DNA of 64,000 nucleotides from CADCTP01 sp963849885 (lineage in GTDB: Bacteria; Actinomycetota; Actinomycetes; Mycobacteriales; CADCTP01), in NCBI GenBank assembly GCA_963849885.1, contig CAWKIV010000006.1, forward strand, positions 496,001-560,000. Reading direction: 5' to 3'. This document shows, one piece after another, positions 1-8,408 of the stretch. A model generated the notes under the pieces. That model worked only from the letters and a program-made list of their open reading frames with translations. It was not told the origin of the DNA and searched no databases. Every line of letters starts with the position of its first letter. Positions within the stretch are counted from its first letter, which is position 1. Both the position numbers and the translations under genes were made by a program.

Positions 1-893
1 GCCGCCTCCTCGGCGAGCGCCCGCACGTACGCCAGGGTCTCGTCGATGAAGTCGTCCTGCTTGAGGCCGGCCAGCACCTTCTCCAGCTGCGCCTCGGACA
101 GCTCCCGGCCCTCACCGGCCAGCACGTCGCGGATCCAGCCGAGCTCCGGCCGCCGCAGCGCGCGCAGCAGCGGCACCGTGTAGGTGCCCTGGCGCAGGTC
201 GTTGCCGACCGGCTTGCCCAGCAGCTCGGTGGTGGAGACCAGGTCGAGCAGGTCGTCGAGGACCTGGAAGGCGAGCCCGAAGCGGTCGCCGAAGCGCCGG
301 GCCAGCTCCAGCTGCTCGCCCTGCACGCCGGCGCACAGCGCGCCGATCACGCAGCCGGCCCGGAACAGCGCGCCGGTCTTCAGCGAGATCGACCGCAGCG
401 CGCGCTCCTCCGAGCGACCCAGGTCGTACGCATCCGTCATCTCCAGGGTCTGGCCCTCGATGAGCTCGACCAGCGCCTGGATCAGCTCCTCGGCCACCGC
501 CGGGGACACCGACAGCGCGGCCTGGCCGGCCCGGGCCAGCAGCCGGTCGCCGACCATCACGGCCATGCTGGTGCCCCAGGTCGCGTTGACCGTGGGCACC
601 CCGCGGCGCTCGGTGGCCGCGTCCATCAGGTCGTCGTGGGCCAGCGAGCCGACGTGCACCAGCTCGACCGCGGCGGCGCCGGTGACCTCCGCGCCGGACG
701 CGGAGCCGCCGAACGTGCGGTGCACCAGCAGCAGCAGCACCGAGCGCATCCGCTTGCCGCCGGTGGCCAGCAGGTGGCTGGTCGCGGTGTCCATGCCCGG
801 CACCTGGGAACCGGACGCGAGCCGGTGGACCTCAGCGTCCACCGCCTGCAGCCTCTCCTGCACCCGGGGCAGCGCGGACAGCGGGACGGTCAC
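1..893 (-). CDS. Polyprenyl diphosphate synthase, 3' end beyond window
   Basis: Trans-isoprenyl diphosphate synthase, condensing isopentenyl diphosphate onto an allylic diphosphate to build a long prenyl chain, probably for menaquinone or a lipid carrier. The complement shows the first aspartate-rich motif in VGSLAHDDLMD (near 625-660) and the second in FQVLDDLLDL (near 240-270), both intact. The GTG start at 893 gives MTVPLSALPRVQERL, typical of actinobacterial long-chain synthases. About 297 codons are visible of a usual 310-340, so only the last few residues are missing. It is divergent from a second prenyl synthase starting at 1087. Family assignment is firm; product chain length cannot be read from the sequence. 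Confidence 0.9.
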   Translation of the reverse strand, partial: MTVPLSALPRVQERLQAVDAEVHRLASGSQVPGMDTATSHLLATGGKRMRSVLLLLVHRTFGGSASGAEVTGAAAVELVHVGSLAHDDLMDAATERRGVPTVNATWGTSMAVMVGDRLLARAGQAALSVSPAVAEELIQALVELIEGQTLEMTDAYDLGRSEERALRSISLKTGALFRAGCVIGALCAGVQGEQLELARRFGDRFGLAFQVLDDLLDLVSTTELLGKPVGNDLRQGTYTVPLLRALRRPELGWIRDVLAGEGRELSEAQLEKVLAGLKQDDFIDETLAYVRALAEEA

Positions 894-1086
894 GGACCGA
901 ACGTACCTCGCCACCCCGGGCCCCGCGCGTGACCCCCCGCGTGAGCGTGGCACCGATCACGCCGTCTTGCCGTGCGACCCGGCCCGCCCGACATAAGATG
1001 TCCGGACTTGTCGCGCGAGCCCCCTCCCCGGGGCTCGGTGGGTGGGCTCCGGCCCACTCGTCCTCCCGACCCGATCGGCGGTAAAG
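894..1086. promoter_or_regulatory. Divergent promoter region between two prenyl synthases
   Basis: A 193-base gap between two genes transcribed outward, so it must hold promoters for both. On the plus strand TTGCCG (967-972) and TAAGAT (994-999) resemble -35 and -10 hexamers, but the 21-base spacing is long. No hairpin or riboswitch was seen. The hexamer assignment is tentative. Confidence 0.3.
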
Positions 1087-2115
1087 ATGTCCACGATGGT
1101 CCCCGGCGTCCTCCGTGACGCCGGTGCTCTCGTCGTTCCCCGGCTGCAGCAGGCGCTGGACGCGCTGAGCCCGGAAAACCGGGAGGTGCTCGACTACCAC
1201 ATGGGCTGGCGGGACGCGGCCGGCCAGCCGGTGCAGCGGCGGGGCAGCAAGTCGGTCCGGCCCGGGCTGGCGCTGCTGTCCGCGGCCGCGGTCGGCGGCG
1301 GCACCGAGGACGGGATGCCCGGCGCGGTCGCGGTGGAGTGCCTGCACAACTTCGCCTTCCTGCACGACGACGTGCAGGACGGCGACCGCTTCCGCCGGCA
1401 GCGGGAGACCGCCTGGGTGGTCTTCGGCCAGGGCCGCGCGCTCAACGCCGGCACCGCGATGCTGGTGCTCGCCCACCAGCAGCTGCTGGACGCGCCGTCG
1501 CCGCACCGGGAGGCCGCGCTCCGGCTGCTGGTCCGCACCTGCGCGGACATGCTCACCGGCCAGGGCCTCGACCTCGCGTTCGAGCCGCGGCTCGACGTCA
1601 CCGTCGAGGAGTCGATGGCGATGACCCGCGGCAAGACCGCCACCCTGCTCAGCTGCGCGACCAGCATCGGTGCGGTGCTGGTGGCCGGGGAGACCGAGGT
1701 CAGCCGGGCGCTGCACGACTTCGGCCGGCAGGTCGGCATCGCCTTCCAGGCCCGGGACGACCTGCTCGGCATCTGGGGCCGGCCCGAGCAGCAGGGCGGC
1801 CGGCCGCCCGGCTTCGACCTGACCGCCGGCAAGGGCACGCTGCCGATCGCGGTCGCGCTGCAGGCCGGCGGCCCGGCCTCGGACGAGCTGCGGGAGATCC
1901 TCGGCGCCCCCGGCTTCGGGCCCGGCACCGACCCGGCGCAGGTCGCCCGGGCCGCCGAGCTGGTCACCGAGGCCGGCGGCCGGGCCTGGACCGAGGACCT
2001 GGCCCGGCGCTGCGTCGCCGACGCGGAGAAGATCGTCGGCGAGCTGACCGTGACCCCGGAGGTGCGGGACGGGCTGATCGCGGTGGCCCGCATGGGCCTG
2101 CCGGACGACGTCTGA
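1087..2115 (+). CDS. Polyprenyl synthetase family protein (GGPP synthase type)
   Basis: 342-residue all-alpha prenyl diphosphate synthase, probably making a C15-C20 allylic diphosphate. The first aspartate-rich motif is in FLHDDVQDGDRFRR and the second in FQARDDLLGIWG; both keep the metal-binding aspartates. GKTATLLSCA is the usual lysine/threonine segment between them. The ATG at 1087 is preferred over an in-frame GTG at 1042 because homology begins after it. One base separates it from a P-loop kinase, followed by a methyltransferase overlapping by 4 bases, so the three form an operon. No terpene cyclase or prenyltransferase is visible nearby, so the fate of the diphosphate is unknown. Confidence 0.88.
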   Translation: MSTMVPGVLRDAGALVVPRLQQALDALSPENREVLDYHMGWRDAAGQPVQRRGSKSVRPGLALLSAAAVGGGTEDGMPGAVAVECLHNFAFLHDDVQDGDRFRRQRETAWVVFGQGRALNAGTAMLVLAHQQLLDAPSPHREAALRLLVRTCADMLTGQGLDLAFEPRLDVTVEESMAMTRGKTATLLSCATSIGAVLVAGETEVSRALHDFGRQVGIAFQARDDLLGIWGRPEQQGGRPPGFDLTAGKGTLPIAVALQAGGPASDELREILGAPGFGPGTDPAQVARAAELVTEAGGRAWTEDLARRCVADAEKIVGELTVTPEVRDGLIAVARMGLPDDV

Positions 2116-2116
2116 G

Positions 2117-2998
2117 GTGGCCGGCCCACCCGCCCGCGGGGCGTACGTCGCGCTGCTCGGCATCGACGGCACCGGCAAGACCACGCTCGCCGAGGGCCTG
2201 GCCGAGCGGTGCGCGCAGGTGGGCCAGCCGGTCCGGACGGTGTCCTGGCGGCGGCTGGTCGAGTCGCCGACCGAGCCGGCCGGCTGGCCGAAGGACAGCC
2301 TGCAAAACCTGTGGCTGGAGATCTTCCGGCTCTACTACGGCGGCGCCACGCTGGACGGCGGGGCCCGGACCATGCCGGGGTCGTACGGCGAGCTGGTCGC
2401 CGCCGGCGGCACCGAGCACCTGCACGACGCCGACGTGGCCGGCGTCCGGGCGCACGGGCCGCTGGCCGCCGCGCTGCTCGAGATCGCCGGCAACATCCTG
2501 CTCCAGCGGGACGCGATCGAGCGCTGGGTGGCCGAGGGCTGCGTGGTGATCCAGGAGTCGTACGGCTTCAAGCACGTGGTCAAGGAGCTGCTGCTGGTCG
2601 AGGAGCTGGACCCGGCGCTGGCCGCCGAGGCGGCGCTGACCCTCCGCTTCGCGCAGGACTTCTTCGGCCGGGTGTGCGTGCCCGACGTCGGCGTGCTGGT
2701 GGCCGGCGACCCGGAGCTGGCGCTGCGCTGGCGGACCGCGGAGGCCGGGCGGACCGGCGTGTTCGAGAACTTCTCGGTGGCCGGCGAGGACCCGGGGGCC
2801 AGCTTCCTGGCCCTGCAGTCGCGCTGCACCGCGATCTTCGCGGACTTCGCCGCGGCGCACGGCTGGCTGCGCTTCGACGTGCAGGACGTGCCGCGCGAGC
2901 GCAACCGGGAGCGGCTGCTGGCCGCGCTCGCGCCGACCCCGCTCGGCGAGCTGCTGCGGCTCGGCGCGGTCGGCGAGCCGGCGGAGGTGCGCCGGTGA
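2117..2998 (+). CDS. Thymidylate-kinase-like P-loop protein
   Basis: 293-residue NTPase with an intact Walker A, LLGIDGTGKTTLAEGL, at residues 12-27, the form typical of thymidylate kinases. A later FENFSVAGEDPGASFLALQ segment may be a substrate or lid region. It is about 80 residues longer than dTMP kinase, with a longer middle part (LQNLWLEIFRLYYGG, then ESYGFKHVVKELLLVEELD). GTG start at 2117, one base after the prenyl synthase stop; its TGA overlaps the methyltransferase GTG. Coupling to a prenyl synthase makes housekeeping dTMP synthesis unlikely. It may phosphorylate a prenyl alcohol, nucleoside or other pathway intermediate; that is inference. Confidence 0.7.
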   Translation: MAGPPARGAYVALLGIDGTGKTTLAEGLAERCAQVGQPVRTVSWRRLVESPTEPAGWPKDSLQNLWLEIFRLYYGGATLDGGARTMPGSYGELVAAGGTEHLHDADVAGVRAHGPLAAALLEIAGNILLQRDAIERWVAEGCVVIQESYGFKHVVKELLLVEELDPALAAEAALTLRFAQDFFGRVCVPDVGVLVAGDPELALRWRTAEAGRTGVFENFSVAGEDPGASFLALQSRCTAIFADFAAAHGWLRFDVQDVPRERNRERLLAALAPTPLGELLRLGAVGEPAEVRR

Positions 2999-3747
2999 TC
3001 GAGCACCCGAGCTGGTCGGACGAGGAGGCGTTCTGGGTCGGCGCCACCCCGCTGATGTACTCGGCGGAGAGGCTGGCCCGGGCCGCCCGCGAGGTGGACG
3101 AGATCACCGCCCTGCTCGGCCTGGACCGGCCGCGCCGGATCCTGGACCTGTGCTGCGGGCCGGGCCGGCACTCGGTCGAGCTGGCCCGCCGCGGCCACGA
3201 CGTGGTCGGGGTCGACAAGACCGGCCCGTTCGTGGAGACGGCCCGGGCGGCCGCCCGGGAGGCCGGGGTGGCGCCGGAGCTGCTGCGGGCCGACGCGCGC
3301 GACTTCGTCTGCCGGCCGCCGGCGGACGTGGTGCTCAACCTGTGGACCTCGTTCGGCTACTTCCCGGACCCGGCCGACAACCTGCTGATGCTGAAAAATG
3401 CCCGGGCCTCGCTGGCCGACGGCGGCGTGCTGATGCTGCAGACCCGGTCGCGGGAGACCTACCTGGGTCACCACCCCTCCCCGCGCACCTGGGAGGAGCG
3501 GGACGGCGTCCTGCTGCTGGAGGAGAGCTGGGTGCTGGACGGCTGGCGCCGGGTCGCCGGCCGGTGGGTGCTGGTGGACGGCGACGGCCGCCGGGACTAC
3601 TCCTGGATGGCCTGGCTCTACACCGGGGACGACCTGGCCGACCTGCTGCTGGAGGCCGGCTTCGGCTCGGTCGAGCTGTACGGGAGCTTCGCCGGCCGGC
3701 CGTACGACCGGGACGCGAAATACCTGGTCGCGGTCGCCCGGACGTAA
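2995..3747 (+). CDS. Class I SAM-dependent methyltransferase
   Basis: 250-residue Rossmann-fold methyltransferase. Motif I is ILDLCCGPGRHSVELA (about residues 44-59), followed by the acidic end of strand beta2 in DVVGVDKTGPFVE and a motif IV-like NLWTSFGYF. The aromatic segment after it (SFGYFPDPADN) is common in small-molecule methyltransferases of the UbiE/Tam type. The GTG at 2995 overlaps the preceding TGA by 4 bases, implying translational coupling with the kinase-like gene and co-expression with the prenyl synthase. Substrate unknown; a role in tailoring a product of the same operon is inferred. Confidence 0.8.
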   Translation: MIEHPSWSDEEAFWVGATPLMYSAERLARAAREVDEITALLGLDRPRRILDLCCGPGRHSVELARRGHDVVGVDKTGPFVETARAAAREAGVAPELLRADARDFVCRPPADVVLNLWTSFGYFPDPADNLLMLKNARASLADGGVLMLQTRSRETYLGHHPSPRTWEERDGVLLLEESWVLDGWRRVAGRWVLVDGDGRRDYSWMAWLYTGDDLADLLLEAGFGSVELYGSFAGRPYDRDAKYLVAVART

Positions 3748-3840
3748 GGACCGACCGCCGGTGAGTCCCTTGTGAGCCGGCAAGGGAGCGGATACGGTGC
3801 CCCGGACCGAGGGTCAGGCGTCCATCCGGGACGCGCCGCG

Positions 3841-3984
3841 GTCACCGCCTAATCCGGGCTGCCACCTGGCAGCCGGAGCCGGGGACCCACTCTTTCCCTG
3901 GGGTGAATCGGCGCGCCGCGCCGTAGGGCCGCTCCTCCCGCCCGAACCCGTCAGCTAACTCGGTCGGCGGTCCGGGAAGAGGAG
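3841..3984 (+). promoter_or_regulatory. ydaO/yuaA c-di-AMP riboswitch
   Basis: This leader carries the conserved core of the ydaO-yuaA class: CTAATCCGG after the 5' P1 strand (ACCGCC near 3844), a perfect GGCTGCC/GGCAGCC hairpin (3857-3874), GGAGCCGGGGACCCA, CTGGGGTGAATCGGC, CCCGAACCCGTCAGCTAAC (about 3940-3958), then the 3' P1 strand GGCGGT and the purine-rich GAAGAGGAG end. The class binds cyclic di-AMP and usually lowers expression of wall-remodelling, osmotic or resuscitation genes. The sensed gene is the secreted glycosidase starting 11 bases later. No separate terminator stem is obvious, so control could be at termination inside the aptamer or at initiation. Confidence 0.92.
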
Positions 3985-3994
3985 TCCGCAGTCC

Positions 3995-4918
3995 ATGCCC
4001 TCTCGTCACAGACCCCCCAGGGGCCCGCGCCGTTCCCGGCTGCGGCTGGCCGGCCTGTCCACCGTCGCGGTGGCGCTGGCCGTCGGCGCCACGCTGTCGG
4101 TCACGTCGCCGCCCGCGGGCGCCGGCACGCCGATCTACCTCGGCTCGGCCGGCGACTCGGCCGCGCTGTCCCGCAGCATCGGCGCCACCGTCTCCGACCA
4201 CGCCTACTCGCGCTTCGACAAGGCCGTGCCGCCGGGCCGGATGATCACGGTGAACGGCGGGTCGTGGCGCGCCGTCGCCGCCGCCAGCCCCGGCACCGCG
4301 CTCTACGGGCAGATCGTCCGGTGGGCGGACACCATCAAGGCCCGGCCCGGCCGGGTGCTGCTGGCCTACCACCACGAGCCGGAGGCCAAGACCGACACCG
4401 GCCTGGGCACCTCGGCCGACTACATCGCCGCGTACCGCCGGGTGGTCGACATCTTCCGGGCCCGCGGCGCCCAGAACGTGCTCTACACCTGGCAGATGAC
4501 CGCGTGGTCGTTCCGCGCGCCGGCGACTGACCGGCGGTACGCGGCCAAGTGGTATCCGGGCGACCGGTACGTCGACGTGGTCGGCGCGGACGCGTACAAC
4601 TGGTACACCTGCGGGCCGGGGACCGGGAAGTGGCGCGAGTTCAGCGCGCTGGCCGACCCGGTGCTGGCCTTCGCGCGGGCGCGCGGCAAGCAGGCCGGCT
4701 TCCCGGAGTTCGGCAGCATCGCGCACAGCCGGCGGGCGGAGTGGCTCACCAACGCCCACCGGTACGTGGTCGCGAACCGCGCGTCGATCCAGGCCCTCTT
4801 CTACTTCCACCGGCCGTCCACGGTGGCGTCGTACAGCGACTGCCGGTGGCAGCTGACCACGGCGGCCGAGTTCAAGGCGTTCGGCGACATGGCCCGCAGC
4901 GGCTACTTCGCCCCGTGA
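3995..4918 (+). CDS. Secreted GH26-like glycoside hydrolase under c-di-AMP riboswitch
   Basis: 307 residues. The first 45 form a Sec signal peptide (basic MPSRHRPPRGPRRSRLR, hydrophobic LAGLSTVAVALAVGATL, Ala-rich cleavage region). The mature part looks like a GH26 beta-mannanase-type barrel: LLAYHHEPEAK contains a glutamate in the acid/base position and GFPEFGSIAHS one in the nucleophile position, with YTWQMTAWSF and VGADAYNWYT between them. ATG 3995 is preceded by AAGAGGAG. Substrate is not certain; it could be a plant or fungal mannan or a host wall polymer. Riboswitch control by c-di-AMP suggests a link to wall or turgor state. No carbohydrate-binding module is visible. Confidence 0.78.
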   Translation: MPSRHRPPRGPRRSRLRLAGLSTVAVALAVGATLSVTSPPAGAGTPIYLGSAGDSAALSRSIGATVSDHAYSRFDKAVPPGRMITVNGGSWRAVAAASPGTALYGQIVRWADTIKARPGRVLLAYHHEPEAKTDTGLGTSADYIAAYRRVVDIFRARGAQNVLYTWQMTAWSFRAPATDRRYAAKWYPGDRYVDVVGADAYNWYTCGPGTGKWREFSALADPVLAFARARGKQAGFPEFGSIAHSRRAEWLTNAHRYVVANRASIQALFYFHRPSTVASYSDCRWQLTTAAEFKAFGDMARSGYFAP

Positions 4919-4937
4919 CGCCCGGGGGCGGCCCGGG

Positions 4938-5702
4938 TCACCAGTTGACCCGGGCCGTCTCCAGCCGGAAGCGGCTGACCGCGACGACCGCGAAGAGCGC
5001 GGCGAAGGCGCAGAGCGCGGCCACCTCGGGCAGCACGCTGGTCACCCCGAGGCCGTCCAGGACCACGTCCCGGAAGCCCTCCATCGCCCAGTACGTCGGG
5101 GTGAGCCAGGCCAGCACCTCCAGCCAGGGCGGCAGCAGCTCGATCGGCACGAACGTGCCGCCGAGGCCGGCCCAGACCAGCGCGGCCAGCCGCTCGTACG
5201 TGAACGCCTGCCGGCGGGACGTGGACAGCGCGCACAGCGCCATGCCGAAGGACACCACCACCGCGGCGAGCGCGAGCAGGATCAGCACCACGCCGGCGAC
5301 CGACCCGCTGACCCGGAAGCCGACCAGCGCCCAGCCCAGCCCCATCAGGATCGCGAACAGGCCGAGCACGGTGAGGTAGCCGGGCAGCACCTTGCCCAGC
5401 AGCAGCTCCCAGTCCCGGACCGGCGTCACCCGCAGCCGGTCCCAGGTGCGCCAGCCGTGCTCGCGGAAGATCGCGTCGGCCACGATGCCGACCATGAAGA
5501 ACGCGAACATGGTGGTCATGCCGGGCACCGCCAGCTCGGCCCCGGTCGCGCCGGCGTCCCCGGACTGGACCAGCACGCTGCGGTAGAGCGGCTTGAGGAA
5601 GAGCATCAGCAGCGCCGGCGTGATCAGCATGGTGATCAGCGCGGCCGGCTCGCGCAGCAGCAGGACCGCGTCGTGCGCCGCGATCGCGAAGACCCGCCTC
5701 AC
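4938..5702 (-). CDS. ABC-2 type transporter permease
   Basis: 254-residue membrane protein of the ABC-2/DrrB type with about six hydrophobic segments, for example AALITMLITPALLMLFLKP, MTTMFAFFMVGIVADAIF and VVLILLALAAVVVSFGMALC. FREHGWRTWDRLRVTP is the cytoplasmic loop typical of DrrB-like exporters. The GTG start at 5702 overlaps the ATPase stop by 4 bases, so the two form one exporter. It is the last gene of the eight-gene minus-strand operon. It probably exports the operon product or gives self-resistance; that is inferred from context only. Confidence 0.88.
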   Translation of the reverse strand: MRRVFAIAAHDAVLLLREPAALITMLITPALLMLFLKPLYRSVLVQSGDAGATGAELAVPGMTTMFAFFMVGIVADAIFREHGWRTWDRLRVTPVRDWELLLGKVLPGYLTVLGLFAILMGLGWALVGFRVSGSVAGVVLILLALAAVVVSFGMALCALSTSRRQAFTYERLAALVWAGLGGTFVPIELLPPWLEVLAWLTPTYWAMEGFRDVVLDGLGVTSVLPEVAALCAFAALFAVVAVSRFRLETARVNW

Positions 5703-6661
5703 CCGGCACCTCCGGCCAGCGCCTCCGCCGGCTGCGGGTCGGCCTCGACGCCGGCGGTGCCGAGGATGGCCAGGTAGGCCTGCTCCAGGCTGGCCCGGCC
5801 GAGCTCGATCCCGGCCAGCCGGGTCCGGTCCGGGCCGAGCAGCTCCATCGCCCGGACCAGCTCCACCGCCGGGTCGGCGCCGGCCGGCAGGTGCAGCGCG
5901 GTGCCGACCCGGCGCGCGCCCGGCCAGCCCAGCTCGGGCGGCTCGCCGTCGAAGCGCAGCACCACCTCGCGCCGGGTGTGCCGGGCGACCAGCTCGGCCA
6001 CCCCGCCCTCGGCCCGCACCCGGCCGCCGGCCAGGATCACCACCCGGGCGTCCAGGTCCTCGATCTCGCCCAGGTAGTGGGTGGTGTAGAGGACGGTCGC
6101 GCCGCCGGCGGCGAGCTCGCGCACCAGCCGGAGCAGCCGCAGCCGGCTCTCCGGGTCGGCGCCCACGGTCGGCTCGTCCAGCAGCACCAGCTCCGGCCGG
6201 TGCACCAGCGCGCAGGCGGTGTGCACCCGCCGCTGCTGGCCGCCGGACAGCGTGCCGGCCCGGCGGCCGAGCAGGTCGGTCAGCTCCAGCGCGTCGGCCA
6301 GCTCGGTCACCGACCGGGCCAGCCCGGCCCCGGACAGGCCGCCGAGCCGGCCGAACAGGCGCAGGTTTTCCGCGACCGTGTGCACCGGGTAGATGCCGAG
6401 GTCCTGCCCGGCCAGCCCGAGCCGGGACCGTACCGGCCCGGCGCCGCCGGTCACGTCCACGCCGAGCGCGTGCACCGAGCCGCCGTCGGCGCGGCGCAGC
6501 CCGGCCACGATCGACACCAGCGTGGTCTTGCCGGCCCCGTTCGGGCCGAGCAGACCGACCACCTCGCCCCGCCCCACCTCGAGGTCGACGCCGGCCAGCA
6601 CCGGACGGCCGCCGTACGCCTTGGTGAGGCCGGCGATCCGCAGTCCCCCCACCGCGGTCAC
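5699..6661 (-). CDS. ABC transporter ATP-binding protein (DrrA type)
   Basis: 320 residues with all catalytic motifs: Walker A GLLGPNGAGKTTLV (about residues 36-49), Q-loop GLAGQDLGIYP, signature GTLSGGQQRRVHTA, Walker B LVLLDEPTVGAD and switch histidine in LYTTHYLGE. The C-terminal extension of about 90 residues matches drug-exporter ATPases of the DrrA/CcmA type. GTG start at 6661, directly abutting the SRPBCC stop codon. It pairs with the following ABC-2 permease to energise export across the cytoplasmic membrane. Confidence 0.93.
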   Translation of the reverse strand: MTAVGGLRIAGLTKAYGGRPVLAGVDLEVGRGEVVGLLGPNGAGKTTLVSIVAGLRRADGGSVHALGVDVTGGAGPVRSRLGLAGQDLGIYPVHTVAENLRLFGRLGGLSGAGLARSVTELADALELTDLLGRRAGTLSGGQQRRVHTACALVHRPELVLLDEPTVGADPESRLRLLRLVRELAAGGATVLYTTHYLGEIEDLDARVVILAGGRVRAEGGVAELVARHTRREVVLRFDGEPPELGWPGARRVGTALHLPAGADPAVELVRAMELLGPDRTRLAGIELGRASLEQAYLAILGTAGVEADPQPAEALAGGAG

Positions 6662-7111
6662 CTACTCCGCCCGGGGCCCCAGCGAGCGCAGCATCTCGGT
6701 GGAGTTGCGGTGCACCGCGCGGACCGCGACCGGCTCCAGCATCGGCCGCAGCATCTCGATGCCGATCTCGAAGTCGACCACCAGCTCGGCCTCGGTGATC
6801 TCGTCGGTGATCCGGGTGACCTGCCAGTGCCCCTGGAAGCGCTCCATGTCCCCGGAGACCTGGCTGTAGGTGACCCGGCGGGCGGCCGGGTCGCGGTGGT
6901 CCCGCTCCCGCCACTTGAGGATCGAGCCCTTGAGCACGATCTCCCAGTCGGCGATGGTGGTCACCGTGCCGTCCGGGCCGGGGGTCTCGGAGACGATGCC
7001 GATGGACACCACCGACTCCATCAGCTTCGGGTAGGACTGCAGGTCGCAGACCAGGTCCCAGACCCGCTCCTCCGGCACCAGCAGGCGCTCGGTCACCGTC
7101 ACGACGGGCAT
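6662..7111 (-). CDS. SRPBCC (polyketide cyclase/START-like) family protein
   Basis: 149-residue helix-grip protein. The opening VTVTERLLVPEERVWDLV with CDLQSYPKLMESV is the usual start of the polyketide cyclase/dehydrase group, and the end (ELVVDFEIGIEMLRPMLEPV, then NSTEMLRSLG) gives the long C-terminal helix. Such proteins bind hydrophobic ligands and may act as aromatases, cyclases or carriers; no catalytic residue can be named. ATG 7111 has GGGGGAG upstream. It lies between the aminotransferase (17-base gap) and the exporter ATPase (no gap), consistent with handling a lipophilic intermediate. Confidence 0.85.
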   Translation of the reverse strand: MPVVTVTERLLVPEERVWDLVCDLQSYPKLMESVVSIGIVSETPGPDGTVTTIADWEIVLKGSILKWRERDHRDPAARRVTYSQVSGDMERFQGHWQVTRITDEITEAELVVDFEIGIEMLRPMLEPVAVRAVHRNSTEMLRSLGPRAE

Positions 7112-7127
7112 GGCCAACTCCCCCGGC

Positions 7128-8408
7128 TCATTCGGTTCCTTCCTCGGCTTCGATGGCGGCGACCCGCGCGGCGCGGTGCAGCGCGGCGTCGACGAAGTCC
7201 AGGTCACCGTCGGCGAGGAACACCGACGGGGTGAAGCGCAGCACCTCCGGCGCGGTCAGGCACGGGGTGAGCAGGACCCGCTCGGCCAGCGCGGCGCGCA
7301 TCATCTCGCCGGCGGCGTCGGCCCGGGTGCCGTGCAGGCCGAGGAAGGCGCCGCGGCCGGTGACCCGGGCGAGCAGCCCCGGCCAGGCGGCCACCAGCCG
7401 GTCCAGCACCGCCCGCAGGCCGGCCCCCACCGCGGCGGCCCGCTCCGGCACCCGCTCCTCGCGGATCACCCGCACGGCGGCCAGCACGGCGGCGGCGGCC
7501 AGCGGGTTGCCGCCGAAGGTCGAGCTGTGCAGCAGCGGGTCCAGGTCGAACGGCCGGTACGCCCGCTCGGTCGCGATCAGCGCGGACACCGGCAGCACGC
7601 CGCCGCCGAGCGCCTTGCCGGACAGCAGCACGTCCGGCAGCACGCCGAGCGGCTCGTGCGCCCAGAGCGTGCCGGTGCGGCCCAGCCCGGCCTGGATCTC
7701 GTCCGCGACCAGCAGCGCGCCGACCTCGTCGCAGGCGGCCCGCAGCGCTTGCGCGACGTCCGCGGCGACCGGGTGCACCCCGCCCTCGCCCTGCACCGGC
7801 TCGAAGAACACCGCGGCCGGCCGGGTCGCGAGCACCAGCTCGGCGGCGCCGGCGGCGTCGTCCCGGGGCAGCCGGGTCACCCCGGGCAGCAGCGGCCCGA
7901 CCTTGTCCCGGAAGCCGGCCGCGTCGGTCAGGCTGAGCGCGCCGGCGGTCTTCCCGTGGTACGACCCCGCCAGGTGGGCCAGCCCGCCCCGCCCGGTCTG
8001 CGCCCGGGCCAGCTTGATCGCCGCCTCCACCACCTCGGCGCCGGAGTTGAGCAGCATCACCTTGGACAGCCCGTCCGGCGCCAGGTCGGCCAGCTCGGCG
8101 CAGGCCAGGCTGGGCGGCCGGCTCGGCAGCGTCCGGCTGCTGCCGGCCATCCGCTCCAGCTGCTCGCGGACCGCCGCCACCACGGCCGGGTGGCTGTGCC
8201 CGAGCAGGAAGACCGCGAACGAGCCGAGGTCGAGATACCGCTCGCCGGACGAGGTGGTGATCCACGACCCGGTCGCGGACTCCTCCACCGCGGTGGCCCG
8301 CAGCAGCGAGAACAGCAGCGCCTTGCCGGTGGACTGGTGCCGCCGGACCAGCTCCTGGATCTCGTCGTCGGTGTGCCGGACGGGGCCGGCGGCCACCTCA
8401 GCCGTCAT
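7128..8408 (-). CDS. Class III PLP-dependent aminotransferase
   Basis: 426 residues, fold type I, the size of ornithine/acetylornithine/GABA-type transaminases. Visible are LLNSGAEVVEAAIKLA and SYHGKTAGALSLT (PLP phosphate and ring contacts), LLVADEIQAGLGRTG with the PLP-nitrogen aspartate, and the Schiff-base lysine in LLSGKALGGGVLPVSALIA. The end LRFTPSVFLADGDLDFVDAAL is typical. It would move an amino group to an aldehyde or ketone. It overlaps the flavoprotein gene by 11 bases and follows a reductase, so reduction of an acyl group to an aldehyde and then amination is a reasonable guess, though unproven. Confidence 0.9.
   Translation of the reverse strand: MTAEVAAGPVRHTDDEIQELVRRHQSTGKALLFSLLRATAVEESATGSWITTSSGERYLDLGSFAVFLLGHSHPAVVAAVREQLERMAGSSRTLPSRPPSLACAELADLAPDGLSKVMLLNSGAEVVEAAIKLARAQTGRGGLAHLAGSYHGKTAGALSLTDAAGFRDKVGPLLPGVTRLPRDDAAGAAELVLATRPAAVFFEPVQGEGGVHPVAADVAQALRAACDEVGALLVADEIQAGLGRTGTLWAHEPLGVLPDVLLSGKALGGGVLPVSALIATERAYRPFDLDPLLHSSTFGGNPLAAAAVLAAVRVIREERVPERAAAVGAGLRAVLDRLVAAWPGLLARVTGRGAFLGLHGTRADAAGEMMRAALAERVLLTPCLTAPEVLRFTPSVFLADGDLDFVDAALHRAARVAAIEAEEGTE

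Noticed and set aside
832..2184. 450-codon minus-strand frame opposite the prenyl synthase
   Set aside because: No recognisable domain, and it is the mirror of a gene with clear aspartate-rich motifs.
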